A DNA stretch of 64,000 nucleotides from Pseudolysinimonas kribbensis (GTDB taxonomy: Bacteria; Actinomycetota; Actinomycetes; Actinomycetales; Microbacteriaceae). Below the pieces are notes generated by a model. It was not told where the DNA came from. It did no database searches and saw only the letters and a program-made list of their open reading frames with translations. A program made the position numbers and the translations under genes. The DNA is taken from positions 310,001 through 374,000 of the forward strand of contig NZ_BSVB01000001.1 of assembly GCF_030161895.1 (NCBI RefSeq), written 5' to 3'. Position 1 is the first letter of the stretch. The number at the start of each line of letters is the position of its first letter. Shown piece by piece: positions 61,252 to 64,000 of the stretch.

Positions 61252-61920
61252 TCATCCTCCAGGATGACGTTCGACCAGGCCGTGCTCGTACGCGTACACG
61301 ACGAGCTGCACCCGATCGCGCAGCCCCAGCTTGGCGAGCACCCGGCTGATGTGCGTCTTGACGGTCGCCTCGCTCACGAACTCCCCCGCCGCGATCTCCG
61401 CGTTGCTCAGCCCGCGCGCGGCGAGCAGGAACATGCCGTGCTCGCGCGCCGTGAGCTCGCCGAACTCGGGCGGCACGGGCGAACGGGTGCGATCGAGGCG
61501 CGCGACGAGTTCGCGGGTCGCGCTCGGCGCGATCACGGCGGTGCCCGCGTGCACCGTACGGATCGCGGCGAGCAGGAACTCCGGGTCGGAGTCCTTCAGC
61601 AGGAACCCGCTCGCCCCCGCGCGGATCGCACGCAGCGCCGCCTCGTCGAGGTCGAAGGTCGTGAGCACGATCACGCGGGGCGCGTCGGCTCCGGCCGGCA
61701 CGGGCAGCGCGACGATCTGCCGGGTCGCCTCGATGCCGTCCATGACCGGCATCCGGATGTCCATGAGCACGACGTCCGGACGGGTCGCCCGCACCACCTC
61801 GATCGCCTCGCGCCCGTCCGGCGCCTCGCCGACGACCTCGAGGTCGCCCTGGGACGCCACGAGCATCCGGATGCCGGTACGGAACAGCGCCTGATCGTCG
61901 ACGAGCACGACGCGGATCAC
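61252..61920 (-). CDS. NarL/LuxR-family response regulator
   Basis: 222 residues. Receiver: VIRVVLVDDQALFRTG, phospho-Asp in VVLMDIRMP, switch Thr in VLTTFDLDE, Lys in FLLKDSDP. LuxR helix-turn-helix: LTAREHGMFLLAARGLSNAE, then VSEATVKTHISRVLAKLGL. GTG 61920 overlaps the kinase stop (GTGA). It presumably controls the ABC pair that follows after 57 bases. The frame is clean and ends VERHPGG. Confidence 0.95.
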   Translation of the reverse strand: MIRVVLVDDQALFRTGIRMLVASQGDLEVVGEAPDGREAIEVVRATRPDVVLMDIRMPVMDGIEATRQIVALPVPAGADAPRVIVLTTFDLDEAALRAIRAGASGFLLKDSDPEFLLAAIRTVHAGTAVIAPSATRELVARLDRTRSPVPPEFGELTAREHGMFLLAARGLSNAEIAAGEFVSEATVKTHISRVLAKLGLRDRVQLVVYAYEHGLVERHPGG

Positions 61921-63102
61921 GCGGTCGCCCCCACCTGCACCGGCAGCCAGGCGTGCACCACGAACTGGTCGTCCTGGGTGCGCGCGGTCAACCGACCGCC
62001 CACGAGCGCTGCGCGCTCGGTCATGCCCGCGATGCCGTGGCCGCTCCCGGGCGCGGCGGGCTGGGCGGGCAGGGCGCTCGTCACGACGAGGTCGAGGCCA
62101 TGCGGAGACCAGCCGAGATGCAGCACGACCTGCTGGGCCGTGTCGGCGTGCCGCAGGGCGTTGGTGAGCGACTCCTGCGCGATGCGGTACACGGCGAGCT
62201 GCTGCCCCGTGGCCAGCGGCAGCGGCGTGCCGCTCTCCTCGCGCCGGACCTCGAGCCCGGCGGCCCGGAGCTGCTCGACCAGCCGGTCGAGGTCGCCGAT
62301 CGTGGGCTGCGGTCCGTCGGCCTGCGAGTGCCGCAGCTGGGCGAGCAGCACGCGCACGTCGCCGAGCGCGTCGCGGGCGGTGGAGGCGATCGTCTGCAGG
62401 GCCTCGTCGACGGCCTCCGAATCCTTCTGCCGCAGGTAGCGCGCCCCGTCGGCCTGCGCCACGACGACGGCGAGCGAGTGGGCGACGACGTCGTGCATGT
62501 CGCGCGCGATGCGGGTGCGCTCCTGCTCCGTCACGACCTCGCGCTCGGCGACGACCGCGAGGAGCGGTTCGCGCGCGACTGGCGCCAGGTGCGGAACAGG
62601 ATGCCGGCCGTCCAGGACAGCAGGAACATGGTCGCCGTGAACCCGTACAGGACTCCCACGACGGGCACGATCTGGAAGACCGCCTCGGGGAAGTGGAATC
62701 CCCACCCGGTGACCGGGCTCGGCGAGAGCAGTGCGAGCTCCCCGGGAATCCGACGGCCGCGGTCACGAGCGCGGCGCCGACGAAGGTCGAGGCGAACGCC
62801 GTCCACCGGATGCGCCGGGAGCCGTAGGCGGCGCACGCGAACAGCATCGGCAGGATCGCGAGATCGGCCGGGACCGGCACGACGCCGGTCAGCACCTGCA
62901 GGATCGCCACGGCCCAGGCGAGCGCCAGGACGAGAGGCGGACTCAATCGGCGCACGGCGATCACCGCGCCCATCCCGAGCGCCACGAGCGCGGCGCCCAG
63001 GCCGCCCGGGACCACGACGGTCGGGAGGGCGTTGACGAGGGCCCACCCCGCGCCGACGAGAGCGTCGACGACGACCTGGGTCCGGGTCAGGCGACGGAAC
63101 AT
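61917..63102 (-). CDS. NarL-type sensor histidine kinase, frame broken twice
   Basis: Corrected length 395 residues. About five membrane helices (VVDALVGAGWALVNALPTVV, LPMLFACAAYGS, IVPVVGVLYGFTATMFLLS) are followed by a HisKA_3 helix with the phospho-His in RIARDMHDVVAHSLAVV and a HATPase domain (QESLTNALRHADTA, GHGIAGMTERAALVGG). Breaks: 62740-62743 and 62579. The start is ATG 63102, seven bases after a TAGCGT box; a GTG at 63111 would overlap that box. It forms a set with the downstream regulator and MacB-like ABC pair, similar to peptide-antibiotic sensing modules. Confidence 0.92.
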
Positions 63103-63182
63103 GCGCTCCACGCTACGGGCGTGAGCGGCGCGGCCGCGTCATCCGGCAGACGGACGCGGCGACCAGCACGACGCGCCGGTGC

Positions 63183-64000
63183 TCAGTCCGCCAGCCGCTC
63201 GACGAGCTCGGTCGCGGGCAGCTCGGTGCGCTCACCCGACCGCCGATCCCAGAGCTCGACCACGCCGTCCGCCGCCCCGCGGCCGACGATGACGATCGTC
63301 GGCACGCCCAGCAGCTCGGCGTCGCCGAACTTCACGCCGGGTGACACCTTCGGCCGGTCGTCGTAGAGCACCTCGCTGCCGGCGGCCTCGAGCTGCCCGA
63401 CGAGTCCCGCCGCCAGGTCGTAGGCGACGTCGTCGCGTCCGGTGGCGACGACGTGCACGTCGAACGGCGCGATCTCGCGGGGCCAGACCAGTCCCTTGTC
63501 GTCGCTGGTCTCCTCCGCGATGGCGGCGAGGATGCGGGTGACCCCGATCCCGTACGAGCCCATCGTGACCGTGACGAGCTTGCCGTTCTCGTCGAGCACC
63601 TGCAGCCCGAGCACGTCGGCGTACTTGCGGCCGAGCTGGAACACGTGGCCGATCTCCATGCCGCGCGCGAGATGCACGGGGCCGGAGCCGTCGGGGGCGG
63701 GGTCGCCCTCCTTGACCTCCGCGACCTCGGCGAGCCCGTCGGCCTCGAAGTCGCGGCCGGCGACCAGGCCGAAGACGTGCTCCCCTCGGAGTTCGCGCCG
63801 GTGATCCAGCCGGAGCCGTCGGAGACGCGCGGATCGAGCAGATACCGGATGCCGGTGGCCGATTCCGTGCCGAGCACGGCGCCCTCGCGCGACCAGGGGC
63901 CGATGTAGCCCTTGACCAGCAGGGGTTGGCCTCGAAGTCCGCGTCGGTCGCGGGCTCCACCTCGGCCGGCTGGAACACCACCTCCGCGCGTTTCATGTCG
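63183..64000 (-). CDS. proS: Prolyl-tRNA synthetase (N-terminus beyond the window), frame broken twice
   Basis: The C-terminal portion (about 270 residues) of a bacterial-type ProRS. From the window edge it reads [20 protein letters not shown], part of the editing/inserted domain, then [20 protein letters not shown], then class II motif 3 ([19 protein letters not shown]), and the HGTP anticodon domain ([18 protein letters not shown]), ending ELVERLAD. Breaks: 63922-63925 and 63782-63785; each needs one G. It lies 80 bases upstream of the kinase start on the same strand; that gap shows nothing further. Confidence 0.95.

Overview
The window is a 64 kb piece of a high-GC actinobacterial chromosome, most likely from the family Microbacteriaceae. 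The evidence is a very GC-rich sequence, many GTG starts, ATGA/GTGA/TGATG start-stop overlaps, actinobacterial -10 boxes (TANNNT) lying 6-8 nt before start codons, and housekeeping neighbourhoods that I recognise from that family (recA / DUF3046 / ClgR-like regulator / cinA / pgsA / ftsK / rnj / dapA, and dnaG / dgt / dus / glyS / uppS / recO / leuA). Both ends cut genes: recA at the left and proS at the right. There is no insertion sequence, prophage or CRISPR array, and no gap over 300 bases; the longest non-coding stretches are 1051-1296, 45652-45904 and 54161-54381.

A technical point governs how the window should be read. At 48 places in 27 genes the reading frame breaks, and every break is repaired by adding exactly one base. 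The added base usually belongs in a G or C run of 3-6. Essential genes are hit (ftsK, dnaG, proS, recO, def, uppS). These look like one-base deletions in a draft assembly, not decayed genes, so I give each gene its full corrected span and name the break points.

Layout. 1-10.4 kb: recA with a LexA box, a ClgR-like regulator, cinA, pgsA and ftsK; a TetR regulator with a macrolide-type glycosyltransferase; RNase J and dapA. 10.5-18.2 kb: a CAU tRNA, a GT4 glycosyltransferase, a DMT-type membrane protein, peptide deformylase, AzlCD exporter, and two NarL-type histidine kinase/regulator sets. 18.3-23.9 kb: a three-gene cassette resembling type VII secretion substrates (EspC/WXG-like protein, WXG-DUF1023 hydrolase, lipoprotein), a phosphodiesterase, a Stealth-family phosphotransferase and tRNA-Asn. 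24-32 kb: a six-gene peptide ABC operon with two binding proteins and an extra, motif-degenerate ATPase. 32-45.7 kb: dnaG, an ECF42-type sigma factor with its DGPF/YCII partner, dgt, dus, a sortase-E-type surface protein, YbaK, a DsbA oxidoreductase with a coupled 38-residue Cys peptide, a CPBP protease, glyS, a class V aminotransferase, uppS and recO. 45.7-54.2 kb: a 71-bp tandem repeat, three small plus-strand genes, leuA with a Leu-codon leader peptide and hairpin, a NUDIX hydrolase, and an MprF-like/esterase pair. 54.3-64 kb: a DrrAB-type exporter with 11-bp-spaced promoter repeats, an AfsR/SARP-like regulator, a 23-bp perfect inverted repeat, a MacB-like ABC transporter with its two-component system, and proS.

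The most informative regulatory signals are the leuA attenuator, the TetR operator, the SARP-like repeats before drrA and the LexA box before recA.
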